DNA of 64,000 nucleotides from Lysinibacillus halotolerans. Lineage in GTDB: Bacteria; Bacillota; Bacilli; Bacillales_A; Planococcaceae. Location: positions 1-64,000 of the forward strand of contig NZ_RHLQ01000005.1 in NCBI RefSeq assembly GCF_003711845.1, read 5' to 3'. Positions within the stretch are counted from its first letter, which is position 1. Each line of letters begins with the position of its first letter. The notes beneath the pieces are model-generated. The model did not search any database. It was given only the letters and a program-made list of their open reading frames with translations, and had not been told where the DNA came from. Of this stretch, positions 18,353 through 27,277 are shown piece after piece. A program made the translations under genes and the position numbers.

Positions 18353-20554
18353 ATGAAAATTAGTGGGACGAAAATGATTTTGTTTGGGTTTATAACATTT
18401 ATTGTTATTATCGGGTTAGCTTATTGGGCAGGGGTGTTATCAAAACAAATTGTAGAGGATGGTAAAGAAGAGGAAAGTGGATTTATTATTGACTCTTCAG
18501 ATGATAAAGAAAGCAGTGGAAGGGATCCGGGTCAGCCGAATATTAAAGTTAGTTACGCAGAGGATGAATGGCTGACTCATGGGGGTGATTATTACAATCG
18601 CCGTTTTTCACAATTAGATCAAATTAATCTTGAAACAATTGGAAATTTAAAGCCTGAATGGGTAACAAGTCTTGGAGCAAGTCTTGATATGAAATATTCA
18701 GGTGAAGCAACACCTATCGTAATCGATGGTGTAATGTACATTGCGACGGCAGAAAATGATATTTTAGCCCTTGATGCTAAAACGGGTGGGAAAATTTGGG
18801 AATATCGCCCTGAAATTGAACAGAAATTAGACACGGTTTGTTGTGGTTGGACGACTCGGGGAGTAGCTGTAGCAGATGGAAAAGTTTATGCTGGCCTATT
18901 AGATGCTAGATTAATAGCTTTAGACCAAAAAACTGGAGAACTTCTTTGGGAGACAGAAGTAGCTGACTGGGAAGAAGGATATACGATTACAAGTGCACCT
19001 CTATATTACAACGGCAAAATTTATACAGGTGTTGCTGGTGGGGAATATGGAATTCGTGGACGGATAATGGCCTATGATGCAGAATATGGCCACGAAGTTT
19101 GGAGATGGTATTCCATTCCTTCACCATATGAAGAAAATGGTGATACATGGCCAGACGATGAAGATAAAAACTGGCTACATGGTGGAGCACCAATATGGAA
19201 TACACCAGCAGTGGATCCTGAACTTGGCTATATTTACTTTGTAACCGGAAATACATCACCAGACTTAGATGGAAGTAAAAGGGAAGGAGATAATTTATAC
19301 GCCAATTCGATTATTGCATTAAATGCAGAAACAGGAGAATACATTTGGCATTTTCAACAAGTCCATCATGATATATGGGATTTAGATCCCACGAACCCGG
19401 TTATTTTATTTGATGTAGAAATCAATGGTGAAAAGAGAAAAGCATTAGGTGAAGCTGGGAAAACAGGATGGATTTACTTCTTAGATCGAACAGATGGAAC
19501 ACCATTAATTGGAATTGAAGAAAAGGAAGTACCCCAGTTGGCGGAACAAAAAACATCACCGACACAGCCATTCCCGATTGGAGACTCTTTCGTTCCACAG
19601 GAAGTAACGGAGGAAGATGTAGAAAGGGATTTAGCTGATGATTTCGAAGGGAAAATTGGATCCATTTTCACACCGTTCTGGGATGAACCAGTAACGTTAA
19701 AACCTTCAGCATTTGGTGGTGCCAATTGGCCACCTTCAGCTTATTCACCTGAAACGGAATATTTTTATGTTTTAGGAACGGATGGATATATTGCTTTATC
19801 AAGAATGGATGAAGATATATACGAAGAGGGTGGTATGTACATTGGCAGTATTATGGTACCTGTTTCAGATGCTCCGCAAAGAGGTACCGTTACGGCAATG
19901 GATGTAAAAACAAATAAAATTGCTTGGCAAGTTGTTTGGGATGACAATGCCTATTCGGGAGTGCTTGCAACAGCAGGTGATCTCATTTTTGTTGGACATA
20001 ATGACGGTCGACTCATTGCCTACAATGCTAAAACTGGAGAAGAAGTATGGAGCTATAAAATGGATGCAGGGGCAAATGCACCTTCAGTCACATATGAAAT
20101 TGATGGGGAACAATATTTATCCATTTTTGCGGCAGGAAACTCATTAGCCGGTTCTGTTCACGGTGATAAAGTATATACGTTTAAAATAGATGGAAAATGG
20201 AACGGAACGCCGATTGATGCTTCTGAAAAAAGTTCTGGTGAGAAAGTTGTAACGACGGAACAACCTAAAGAAACAGAACAATCCGATACAACAGGTGATA
20301 CAACAGATCCTTATGAATTAGGCCTTTCAGTATATGAAGGAAATTGTTTATCTTGCCATGGGAATATGGGGGAAAATGGCCATAATGGTCCGAACTTACA
20401 ACTAAGTGAGTTTGCCGAAAACTATGAAAATGTAGTGGAAAAGGTTAAAAATGGAGGAGAGGTAATGCCTGCTTTTGGAGAAAATTTAACTGAAGAAGAA
20501 ATTGAAGCAGTAGCTAAATATGTAAATGAAGTATTAACAAAAGCAGACGAATAA
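18353..20554 (+). CDS. PQQ-dependent quinohemoprotein dehydrogenase, membrane anchored
   Basis: This 733-residue protein resembles the methanol/ethanol family of quinoprotein dehydrogenases. Residues 7-26 form a membrane anchor or uncleaved signal. The beta-propeller follows, with the vicinal cysteine pair in TVCCGWTTRG, tryptophan-docking ALDAKTGGKIWEYRP-type repeats, HDIWDLDPTNPV with the probable catalytic Asp, and GGANWPPSAYSP. A C-terminal cytochrome c domain has C665-L-S-C-H669 and a likely Met705 ligand. It should oxidise an alcohol or sugar outside the membrane and pass electrons to a c-type cytochrome. No PQQ biosynthesis gene is in the window. Substrate cannot be told. It is absent from this place in B. 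subtilis. ATG 18353 follows AGGGGGGAG. Confidence 0.88.
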   Translation: MKISGTKMILFGFITFIVIIGLAYWAGVLSKQIVEDGKEEESGFIIDSSDDKESSGRDPGQPNIKVSYAEDEWLTHGGDYYNRRFSQLDQINLETIGNLKPEWVTSLGASLDMKYSGEATPIVIDGVMYIATAENDILALDAKTGGKIWEYRPEIEQKLDTVCCGWTTRGVAVADGKVYAGLLDARLIALDQKTGELLWETEVADWEEGYTITSAPLYYNGKIYTGVAGGEYGIRGRIMAYDAEYGHEVWRWYSIPSPYEENGDTWPDDEDKNWLHGGAPIWNTPAVDPELGYIYFVTGNTSPDLDGSKREGDNLYANSIIALNAETGEYIWHFQQVHHDIWDLDPTNPVILFDVEINGEKRKALGEAGKTGWIYFLDRTDGTPLIGIEEKEVPQLAEQKTSPTQPFPIGDSFVPQEVTEEDVERDLADDFEGKIGSIFTPFWDEPVTLKPSAFGGANWPPSAYSPETEYFYVLGTDGYIALSRMDEDIYEEGGMYIGSIMVPVSDAPQRGTVTAMDVKTNKIAWQVVWDDNAYSGVLATAGDLIFVGHNDGRLIAYNAKTGEEVWSYKMDAGANAPSVTYEIDGEQYLSIFAAGNSLAGSVHGDKVYTFKIDGKWNGTPIDASEKSSGEKVVTTEQPKETEQSDTTGDTTDPYELGLSVYEGNCLSCHGNMGENGHNGPNLQLSEFAENYENVVEKVKNGGEVMPAFGENLTEEEIEAVAKYVNEVLTKADE

Positions 20555-20560
20555 AAAATA

Positions 20561-20596
20561 AATGGGGTGGCTAGTATGACAGCCATCCCACTTTTC
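20561..20596. terminator. bidirectional terminator between converging genes
   Basis: ggggtggct (20564-20572) pairs with agccatccc (20581-20589) with one G-U pair; A-rich on the left and T-rich on the right, serving the dehydrogenase gene and ypjC. Confidence 0.75.
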
Positions 20597-20617
20597 GTTG
20601 AGCTTGTAGTGATACGT

Positions 20618-21466
20618 TTAATCATCTATTTTAAAACCTTCACCCGTTACATCTCTAACATCAATAATTGAAACAAAGGCATTCGGATCAATACTTCGTA
20701 CAATGGATTTTAGGCGCACAATTTCTCTTGTCGCAACGATACAATACAGCACATCTTTCGATTGTTTTGTATAATGACCGTATCCGTGAAACACTGTAAT
20801 CCCTCTTTCCATTTTTTCAGAAATGAAGTTGGCAATTTCCTCTGGATGGTTTGATATGATTAATGCGGCCTTTGCTGAATAAGCTCCTTCTTGTACCATA
20901 TCAATCACCCTTGCTCCGACATACACAGCGACTAATGTGTACATCATAGAGCGAGCATCTAAGAAAGTAGCCCAAGATGCAAGAATTACAAAGGCGTCAA
21001 ATAGGAACATCGTACGGCCCATGCTCCATCCTAGATACTTGTTGGCAATTCGTGCAATGATGTCTACTCCTCCTGTAGTACCACCACATCGGAAGATAAT
21101 TCCTAAACCTATACCGACAAAAACACCGGCAAATAAAGAAGCTAATAATAAATCATCCTGTAAATTTAGTTTAAACTGATATACTTGAAACAGTCTTAAA
21201 AAGATGGAAACAGCTACGGTACCAATAATTGTATAAATAAATTCGATTCTGCGGAACAATTTCCATCCTATTATAAACATTGGTATATTTAGAATTAAGT
21301 TCATAATTGCTGGATCCAAATTTAAAGTGAAGTATAATATTAACGTAATTCCACTAAATCCGCCTTCACCAAGCTCATTTTGCATATTAAAATGGACAAA
21401 ACCAAAACTATAAATGGCTGCACCAATTATAATTCCGATAATGTTTCGAATATTTAACCCTTTCAA
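20618..21466 (-). CDS. ypjC: YitT-family membrane protein YpjC
   Basis: The protein (282 residues) has five to six membrane segments in the first 200 residues, including the family motifs GEGGFSGITLIL and IIFRCGGTTGGVDIIARI, followed by a cytoplasmic C-terminal domain (DUF2179) with RGITVFHGYGHYTKQSKDVL. The family may transport small molecules, but no substrate is established. The start is TTG at 21466, preceded on this strand by TAGGAGGT about 8 bases away. It is one of few reverse-strand genes here, between qcr/PQQ and ypjD. Confidence 0.87.
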   Translation of the reverse strand: MKGLNIRNIIGIIIGAAIYSFGFVHFNMQNELGEGGFSGITLILYFTLNLDPAIMNLILNIPMFIIGWKLFRRIEFIYTIIGTVAVSIFLRLFQVYQFKLNLQDDLLLASLFAGVFVGIGLGIIFRCGGTTGGVDIIARIANKYLGWSMGRTMFLFDAFVILASWATFLDARSMMYTLVAVYVGARVIDMVQEGAYSAKAALIISNHPEEIANFISEKMERGITVFHGYGHYTKQSKDVLYCIVATREIVRLKSIVRSIDPNAFVSIIDVRDVTGEGFKIDD

Positions 21467-21746
21467 ATGTAAACCTCCTACTGTAAGCCAAATAAATTTT
21501 CATTTCTAGTAACATGCTGTACGATGTATTTGCATGAACTTGCAAAAGTGGTACACCCTTCAATATTGTGAATGAAAAATTAAAAAGGTGTAATATAGTT
21601 TCTACAAGAAAAGCATGATTGGATAACGACCAATAAGTGTGATAAATGAATTTTCCACTGATTGATAGTTTCACCTTATTATGTTGTATTTTTCATCTTT
21701 TGACAACCGAGCCTTAAATTATTTACGATGTTAGTAGGAGCGTGTT

Positions 21747-22082
21747 ATGATGACGAGTGAGCTTTCTTTGCAACAATTACAGAAAAAAGTAGATGATTAC
21801 ATAAGTCAATTTAAGGAAGGATATTTTCCTCCCTTTGAAATGATAGCAAGATTAACAGAAGAGTTAGGCGAATTATCGCGAGAAGTTCAAGATGTTTATG
21901 GTCATAAAAAGAAAAAGAGTACTGAATCAAAAAATAGTATTGAAGAAGAATTAGGAGACTTTTTCTTTGTATTAGTATGTTTTGCAAACGCACAAGGTAT
22001 CCAATTAGATGATGCGTTATTAAAAGTATTACATAAATTTGAAACGAGAGATAAAGATCGTTGGACACGAAAGGAAGAGTAA
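21747..22082 (+). CDS. ypjD: MazG-like nucleotide pyrophosphohydrolase YpjD
   Basis: MazG-type enzymes hydrolyse nucleoside triphosphates to the monophosphate and may clear damaged nucleotides. In this 111-residue protein the metal-binding EExxE and ExxD pattern is visible as RLTEELGELSREVQDVYG and EEELGDFFFVLVCFAN. Length is that of the short single-domain form. It is followed three bases later by dapB, as in B. subtilis. The start could be 21747 or 21750 (two adjacent ATGs); TAGGAG lies upstream. Confidence 0.9.
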   Translation: MMTSELSLQQLQKKVDDYISQFKEGYFPPFEMIARLTEELGELSREVQDVYGHKKKKSTESKNSIEEELGDFFFVLVCFANAQGIQLDDALLKVLHKFETRDKDRWTRKEE

Positions 22083-22084
22083 CA

Positions 22085-22882
22085 ATGACGATTCGAGTAG
22101 CAATTGCTGGAGCAAGAGGAAAAATGGGCTCAGAAGCAGTGAAGACCGTATATAAACGGGATGGGCTAGAACTAGTGGCTGCCTTAGATTATAAACATGT
22201 TGGAGAGAGTTTATCTGAACTAGAAATCTTCCCTCCAAATTTGGATGTTCCGATATATACAAACTTAACTCAATTAATCAGTGAAACAATGCCAGATGTA
22301 TTAATTGATTTAACAAATCCGGACTCTGTGTATGAACATACAAAAGAAGCAATGTTACATAATGTACGAACGGTTGTTGGTACGACAGGCTTTACTGATG
22401 AACAATTGGAGGAATTAACAAGCTTAGCGAAAACGAACAAAGTTGGCTGTATTATTGCTCCTAATTTTGCTATCGGTGCTGTTTTAATGATGAAATTTGC
22501 AAAGGAAGCAGCAAAATACTTACCCCATGTTGAAATTATTGAATTACACCATGACCGAAAACTCGACGCGCCTTCAGGGACAGGTAAGAAAACAGCTCAA
22601 ATGATTTCGGAAGTACGAGAGGCTAGAAGACAGGGGCACGAATTCGAAACTGAAACGATGCCTGGTGCAAGAGGTGCAGATTTTGAAGGGATGAGAATTC
22701 ACTCTGTTCGTTTACCTGGATTAGTTGCCCATCAAGAAGTACTATTTGGTGGAGAAGGGCAAATGCTGACGATCCGTCATGATTCGTATAACCGGGAATC
22801 ATTCATGGGTGGAGTCGTTTATTGTGTTGAAACTGTGATGACGTTAGAAGAATTAGTTTATGGATTAGAAAACATCCTATAG
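22085..22882 (+). CDS. dapB: 4-hydroxy-tetrahydrodipicolinate reductase
   Basis: DapB reduces the dihydrodipicolinate-pathway intermediate using NAD(P)H, giving lysine and diaminopimelate for the cell wall. The 265-residue protein has the nucleotide-binding [16 protein letters not shown] at the N-terminus, [30 protein letters not shown], and the substrate motif [22 protein letters not shown] 22085 follows the ypjD stop directly, with aaaggaag inside the end of ypjD, so the two are likely coupled. Confidence 0.96.
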   Translation: MTIRVAIAGARGKMGSEAVKTVYKRDGLELVAALDYKHVGESLSELEIFPPNLDVPIYTNLTQLISETMPDVLIDLTNPDSVYEHTKEAMLHNVRTVVGTTGFTDEQLEELTSLAKTNKVGCIIAPNFAIGAVLMMKFAKEAAKYLPHVEIIELHHDRKLDAPSGTGKKTAQMISEVREARRQGHEFETETMPGARGADFEGMRIHSVRLPGLVAHQEVLFGGEGQMLTIRHDSYNRESFMGGVVYCVETVMTLEELVYGLENIL

Positions 22883-22896
22883 AATGGAGATTTGAA

Positions 22897-23301
22897 ATGA
22901 AAATTGCCCTTATTGCGCACGATCGAAAAAAAGATAGTCTAGTTGAGTTTGCTATTGCATATAAAGAGATATTACAACATCATGACCTTTTTGCAACTGG
23001 GACAACGGGACAGCGAATTCATGATGAAGTTGGTTTAAAAGTGACAAGATTTCGTTCAGGTCCATTAGGAGGCGATCAACAAATTGGTGCGATGATTGCT
23101 AATAATGATATGGATATGGTATTTTTTTTCCGAGATCCTTTAACTGCACAGCCCCATGAACCAGATGTGACGGCTCTTGTACGTTTATGTGATGTTTACC
23201 ACATTCCGTTAGCAACGAATATGGGAACAGCTGAAATTTTACTAAAAGGATTACAAGAAGGCTTTGTAGATTGGCGATTAATTCAAGAGAGACGTAAATA
23301 A
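22897..23301 (+). CDS. mgsA: methylglyoxal synthase
   Basis: MgsA converts dihydroxyacetone phosphate to methylglyoxal, relieving build-up of sugar phosphates. The 134-residue protein has the phosphate-binding [10 protein letters not shown], the catalytic-Asp region [13 protein letters not shown] and [15 protein letters not shown], all family-typical. It lies 14 bases after dapB. In B. subtilis bshB1 follows; here about 200 bp without a recognisable gene separate it from bshA. Confidence 0.96.
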   Translation: MKIALIAHDRKKDSLVEFAIAYKEILQHHDLFATGTTGQRIHDEVGLKVTRFRSGPLGGDQQIGAMIANNDMDMVFFFRDPLTAQPHEPDVTALVRLCDVYHIPLATNMGTAEILLKGLQEGFVDWRLIQERRK

Positions 23302-23503
23302 ATTCATATTAAGTTACTGATTCTAAAATTTATCTTTAAAATGGTTGTTAATTAGCTGAATATATAGTGAACTTCTGGCGGATGCGACTCTATGTTTATG
23401 AAACGAACAATGATGCGCATTAATGAATCTACTCATATTTGATTAATTAATTTGTTTTAGATTAAAGTAATTAAATATTTTGGTTAGAGAGGATGAACGT
23501 CGG

Positions 23504-24640
23504 ATGAGAAAATTAAAAATTGGTATTACATGTTATCCAACAGTTGGAGGTTCGGGTGTACTTGCAACAGAACTAGGTAAAATGCTTGCAGAAAGAGGTC
23601 ATGAAATTCATTTCATTACTTCCAGTGTGCCATTTCGACTGAAGAAAATTTATCCGAACGTATTTTTCCATGAGGTAGAAGTGAGTAATTATTCAGTATT
23701 TCAATATTCTCCATATGACATAGCTTTAGCGAGTAAAATGGCCGATGTTATAAAAGAGGAAAAGTTAGATGTATTGCACGTTCATTATGCGATACCCCAT
23801 GCCGTATGTGCAGTTCTAGCCCGTGAAATGAGCGGTGAAAATATAGGAATTGTAACAACATTACATGGAACTGACATTTCTGTTTTAGGTCAAGATTCGA
23901 CCATGGCACAAGCGATTCGATACGGTATTAATAAATCCGACATTGTAACGGCTGTTTCAAATTCGTTAAAAGAACAAACTTATGAATTAATTGATTCGAC
24001 AAAAGAAATTGAAACTGTTTATAATTTTGTCGATGAATCGGTATTTAAACCTATTGATTCAAGTCATTTAAAAGAACAATTTGGCATTCGGCCAGATGAA
24101 CGGGTTATGATACATGTATCTAACTTCCGGAAAATTAAAAACTTACCAGATATCGTCAATGTATTTTATAAAGTACGTGAACAAATGCCTGCAAAGTTAC
24201 TTCTTGTTGGTGATGGACCGGAAAAACAACGGGTGATGGATTTAGTGAAGTTATCACCTTATAAACAAGATGTTTTATTTTTAGGAAAACAAGAAAATGT
24301 TGCAGAGTTATTTGGTATTAGTGATTTAAAATTATTAATGTCTGAAAAAGAATCCTTTGGTTTAGTTCTTTTAGAAGCAATGGCTTGTGGTGTACCTGGT
24401 ATTGGCACGAATATTGGTGGAATTCCAGAAGTAATCGACCATGGAGAAAATGGTTACCTTGTAGAACTAGGGGACGTTCACCAAGCTGCCCAGTATGCAA
24501 TCGAGTTATTACAAGACGAAGAAGAGCTGATTAAGTTCCGTCAAGCAGCAATTAATACGGTACAAACAAAATTTTTAGCTAAACCGATTATTGATCATTA
24601 TGAACAATTATATGAACGATTGGTGGCACTAAGAGTATGA
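23504..24640 (+). CDS. bshA: bacillithiol synthesis glycosyltransferase BshA
   Basis: BshA joins UDP-GlcNAc to L-malate, the first step in making the thiol bacillithiol. The 378-residue protein is a GT4-family glycosyltransferase with the N-terminal GITCYPTVGGSGVLATELGK loop that is specific for BshA, HVHYAIPHAVCA, TLHGTDISVLG, and the C-terminal nucleotide site MSEKESFGLVLLEAMACGVP. ATG 23504 (agagagga at 23486-23493) gives B. subtilis-like length. Its last codon overlaps cca (ATGA). Confidence 0.95.
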   Translation: MRKLKIGITCYPTVGGSGVLATELGKMLAERGHEIHFITSSVPFRLKKIYPNVFFHEVEVSNYSVFQYSPYDIALASKMADVIKEEKLDVLHVHYAIPHAVCAVLAREMSGENIGIVTTLHGTDISVLGQDSTMAQAIRYGINKSDIVTAVSNSLKEQTYELIDSTKEIETVYNFVDESVFKPIDSSHLKEQFGIRPDERVMIHVSNFRKIKNLPDIVNVFYKVREQMPAKLLLVGDGPEKQRVMDLVKLSPYKQDVLFLGKQENVAELFGISDLKLLMSEKESFGLVLLEAMACGVPGIGTNIGGIPEVIDHGENGYLVELGDVHQAAQYAIELLQDEEELIKFRQAAINTVQTKFLAKPIIDHYEQLYERLVALRV

Positions 24641-25821
24641 AAAAAAGTGAGGAATGGCTTGTTGCTTTAAAGGTCATTGACAAAATTGAGAAGGCTGGAT
24701 TTGATGCGGTCATTGTAGGTGGAGCCGTACGAGACTACTTACTAAATAAAAGTGTTAATGATGTAGATGTGGCAACAAGTGCATTACCTTCTGAAGTAAA
24801 GGAAATTTTTTCATCTACCGTTGATGTTGGAATTGATCATGGTACGGTTTTAGTTCTAGATGAAGGGCAACCTGTTGAAGTAACTACATTTCGTACTGAA
24901 GGTACATACACAGACTACAGAAGACCAGAAGAAGTAACATTTGTACGTACTTTACAAGAGGATCTCGAACGACGCGACTTTACCATTAATGCAATGGCCA
25001 TATTAAAAAATGGTACGATTATTGATTTATTCGGCGGTCAAGAGGATATTGAAAAGAAAGTTATTCGAGCAGTAGGAGATCCGAATGTACGATTTCGAGA
25101 AGATGCTTTGAGAATGTTAAGAGCGATTCGATTTAGCGCTCAACTCGGATTTACGATTGAGGAAAAAACATTAAAAGCAATTCAAATTGATAGTGATTTA
25201 ATTGATTTTATTGCCAAAGAACGAATTACAATGGAAATGGCAAAAATATGGAAAAGTGACTATGTATATGAAGGATTAAAATGGCTCGTTGTAAGTAAAT
25301 TAGCCCCCTATTTAGTTGGAGATTTTAAAAATCAACTGAAAAGTTGGAAGGAATTTCGATCGAATAAGCCGGAAGTTGGTTGGGCTTATTTGTGTTTGTT
25401 AAATCGAAAGGACATTCAACATATTTTTGATTTTTACCGATTGTCGAAAAAAGAAAAAACATTTATTCGAGATGTTTTAAATTTATATGACGCATTGTTA
25501 CAAAAGTGGACATTAATGGATTATTTTTCAAATGAACTATTAGTTTTAGAAACTGCCTACGATTTCGCTATATGGCAACATCATTCCGTTCCCTTTTCAA
25601 AAGAGGATATTGCAAAAGTAAAAGAAAACTTGCCAATTCAAAAAGTGGATGAACTGGCAATCAACGGAAACCATCTTATCAATTGGACCGATAAAAAAAG
25701 AGGACCATGGATTAAAGTGGCACTTGATGCAGCACTAATAGCGGTTTTAAATAGATATGTGGAAAATGAAGAAGAGAAACTGAAGGAATGGTTCTTAAAT
25801 GACTTTATCGATGAAAGATGA
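24637..25821 (+). CDS. cca: CCA tRNA nucleotidyltransferase
   Basis: The enzyme adds or repairs the 3' CCA of tRNAs without a template. The 394-residue protein has the nucleotidyltransferase core GGAVRDYLLNKSVNDVDVAT with the two catalytic Asp, the RRDFTINAMA motif, DLFGGQEDIEKKVIRAVGDP, and the RFREDALRMLRAIRF neck region, as in Bacillus-type class II enzymes. It starts by ATGA overlap with bshA and overlaps the start of birA by 23 bases. Confidence 0.95.
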   Translation: MKKSEEWLVALKVIDKIEKAGFDAVIVGGAVRDYLLNKSVNDVDVATSALPSEVKEIFSSTVDVGIDHGTVLVLDEGQPVEVTTFRTEGTYTDYRRPEEVTFVRTLQEDLERRDFTINAMAILKNGTIIDLFGGQEDIEKKVIRAVGDPNVRFREDALRMLRAIRFSAQLGFTIEEKTLKAIQIDSDLIDFIAKERITMEMAKIWKSDYVYEGLKWLVVSKLAPYLVGDFKNQLKSWKEFRSNKPEVGWAYLCLLNRKDIQHIFDFYRLSKKEKTFIRDVLNLYDALLQKWTLMDYFSNELLVLETAYDFAIWQHHSVPFSKEDIAKVKENLPIQKVDELAINGNHLINWTDKKRGPWIKVALDAALIAVLNRYVENEEEKLKEWFLNDFIDER

Positions 25822-26782
25822 AATATTAAAACGTTTTTTATCTGCTAATGGTGAGCCCATTAGTGGGCAACGATTAGCAGATGATTTAGGTATTTCTCGA
25901 ACGGCAATATGGAAACATTTACAGACGTTACAAGAGGAAGGCTATACATTTGAAACGATAAAGAAAAAAGGATACGTTTTAATGACAAAGCCAGACAAAG
26001 TGGAAGCACCAAGAGTAACAGCGTTTTTAAAGACTGAACGCTTCGGTCAAACGATTCATTATTTAGAAGAATGTACGTCAACCCAAACAATTGCCTATGA
26101 ATTAGCGCGGAATGGGGCAAAGGATGGAACATTAGTAATCGCAGAGACGCAAACAATGGGGAAAGGGCGAATGAGCCGTCCTTGGGAGTCGACGAAAGGA
26201 AAAGGGATTTGGATGACGATTATTATTCGTCCAGATATTTTACCTCATCAAGCTCCCCAGTTTACATTGGTGGCTGCAGTTTCCATTGTCAATGCGATGA
26301 AATCCCTTTGTCATCAATTTAGTCCTTATATTAAATGGCCAAATGATATTTTAATCAATGGACGTAAATGTACAGGAATATTAACGGAAATGATTGCTGA
26401 AATGGATCGAGTTCAATGCCTTTTAATAGGGATGGGCATTAATGTAAATCAAGAACTTTCTGATTTTCCGGAGGAGCTTCATCCAATCGCCACATCTTTG
26501 AGAATTGAAGAAAAGAAACCTTTGAACCGGGCTGAACTTGTTGGAACTATATTAAATTATTTAGAGAAGTATTGTGACCTTTATGTGAAAGATGGATTTG
26601 CCCCAATTAAACTATTATGGGAAGAAGCTTCTGGAACAATCGGTAAAAGAATTAGAGCAACAACGTTAACAGAAGTTATTGAAGGTAAAGCGATTGGTAT
26701 TACGGAATCGGGTGTATTAGAAATTCAATTGGATAACGGGGAAATTAAAAACGTTTATTCAGCAGACATTGAATTAAAATAA
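25799..26782 (+). CDS. birA: biotin operon repressor / biotin-protein ligase BirA
   Basis: BirA makes biotinyl-AMP, attaches biotin to carboxylases and, as a dimer, represses biotin genes. In the 327-residue protein the N-terminal winged helix-turn-helix is ISGQRLADDLGISRTAIWKH (about 20-39), so it is the bifunctional type. The ligase domain has TQTMGKGRMSRPWES (biotinyl-AMP loop) and IKWPNDILINGRK with the active-site Lys. ATG 25799 has AAGGA 11 bases upstream inside cca; ATG 25811 has none. Confidence 0.95.
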   Translation: MTLSMKDEILKRFLSANGEPISGQRLADDLGISRTAIWKHLQTLQEEGYTFETIKKKGYVLMTKPDKVEAPRVTAFLKTERFGQTIHYLEECTSTQTIAYELARNGAKDGTLVIAETQTMGKGRMSRPWESTKGKGIWMTIIIRPDILPHQAPQFTLVAAVSIVNAMKSLCHQFSPYIKWPNDILINGRKCTGILTEMIAEMDRVQCLLIGMGINVNQELSDFPEELHPIATSLRIEEKKPLNRAELVGTILNYLEKYCDLYVKDGFAPIKLLWEEASGTIGKRIRATTLTEVIEGKAIGITESGVLEIQLDNGEIKNVYSADIELK

Positions 26783-26823
26783 CCTTTTTAAAGAGAATGT
26801 TTTCCTTCTCCATAAAAAATTTT

Positions 26824-26875
26824 ACCCTTATTTGTAGTGGATTACTTCAACTATGAATGAGGGTTTTATTTTTCT
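26824..26875 (+). terminator. intrinsic terminator after birA
   Basis: A 14-bp stem, acccttatttgtag (26824-26837) with ctatgaatgagggt (26851-26864) including three G-U pairs, is followed by a T-rich tract. It insulates the panB leader from birA. Confidence 0.85.
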
Positions 26876-26913
26876 TACAAATGGAATTTTTGCTATACCT
26901 TTTCGTCAAAACT

Positions 26914-26922
26914 TGTTATAGT
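26914..26922 (+). promoter_or_regulatory. extended -10 promoter of the pan leader
   Basis: TGTTATAGT gives TG-n-TATAGT, an extended -10 element. No good -35 is seen at 17 bp. Predicted start is near 26929, exactly where the first leader stem begins. Confidence 0.55.
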
Positions 26923-26928
26923 AGCGGT

Positions 26929-27013
26929 AAGGACAGTATCGATATAGAACTGTACCTTAAAACATGTTTAAATACTAAAAATGATCTGCCTTGATCTGGA
27001 AAGACAGGGACGG
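26929..27013 (+). ncRNA. tandem pan-motif-like leader RNA upstream of panBCD
   Basis: Two stem-loops share one architecture. Copy 1 (26929-26958): AAGG-ACAGT, A, TC, GATATA, GA, ACTGT, A, CCTT. Copy 2 (26986-27013): CTG-CCTTG, A, TC, TGGAAA, GA, CAGGG, A, CGG. In each, a 5-bp stem is closed by a 2-bp TC/GA helix with one bulged A on the 5' side, a 6-base loop ends in A, and a second bulged A on the 3' side separates the lower stem. The pan motif, described by comparative genomics upstream of pantothenate genes, is a stem-loop with two bulged adenosines. Position before panBCD and shape fit. Assignment is by memory of that description, not by a covariance search. Confidence 0.75.
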
Positions 27014-27042
27014 AAGAAAACAATGCGTTGAATTATTGAATT

Positions 27043-27104
27043 ATACTGATTTAGGTATAAATTCACACAAATCAGTATAAAAAATGCATCTGAAGTAGAT
27101 GTAT
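27043..27104 (+). other. two further hairpins in the pan leader
   Basis: atactgattt (27043-27052) pairs with aaatcagtat (27069-27078), and atgcatct (27084-27091) pairs with agatgtat (27097-27104). They lie between the bulged-A repeats and the leader terminator and may act as the expression platform or spacer. Confidence 0.6.
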
Positions 27105-27119
27105 TTGATCGATAACGCT

Positions 27120-27155
27120 ATCCTTCTGTCCATTTTTAGACAGAAGGATATTTTT
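27120..27155 (+). terminator. leader terminator upstream of panB
   Basis: atccttctgtc (27120-27130) pairs perfectly with gacagaaggat (27139-27149), followed by attttta. It lies about 125 bp before panB and so could attenuate the operon. The bases ctgtcc at 27126-27131 in its left arm are complementary to ggacag at 26931-26936 in the first bulged-A stem, a possible competing pairing. Confidence 0.85.
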
Positions 27156-27277
27156 ATGTTGATAAAAGATTCGTTGACTCAATTATCAGCATAAGAAAAA
27201 CATCGTATCGTCATTAATGGCGTTCAAAAGTGTTTTTCGACTTGTTTTCTTCTTTTAAAAAAGGAGGAGAAAAAGTA

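Noticed and set aside
21408-21674. 88-codon minus-strand frame upstream of ypjC
   Set aside because: Overlaps the ypjC start in another frame, has no SD and no family signature.
21467-21746. Small RNA in the ypjC-ypjD divergent space
   Set aside because: No stable hairpin with a T run or clear promoter was found.
23302-23503. Remnant of bshB1
   Set aside because: Reading all frames gave no stretch resembling the deacetylase.
26917-27157. 6S RNA or T-box as the identity of the panB leader
   Set aside because: No long closed rod with a central bubble, and no T-box AGGGUGG sequence; the bulged-A repeats fit better.
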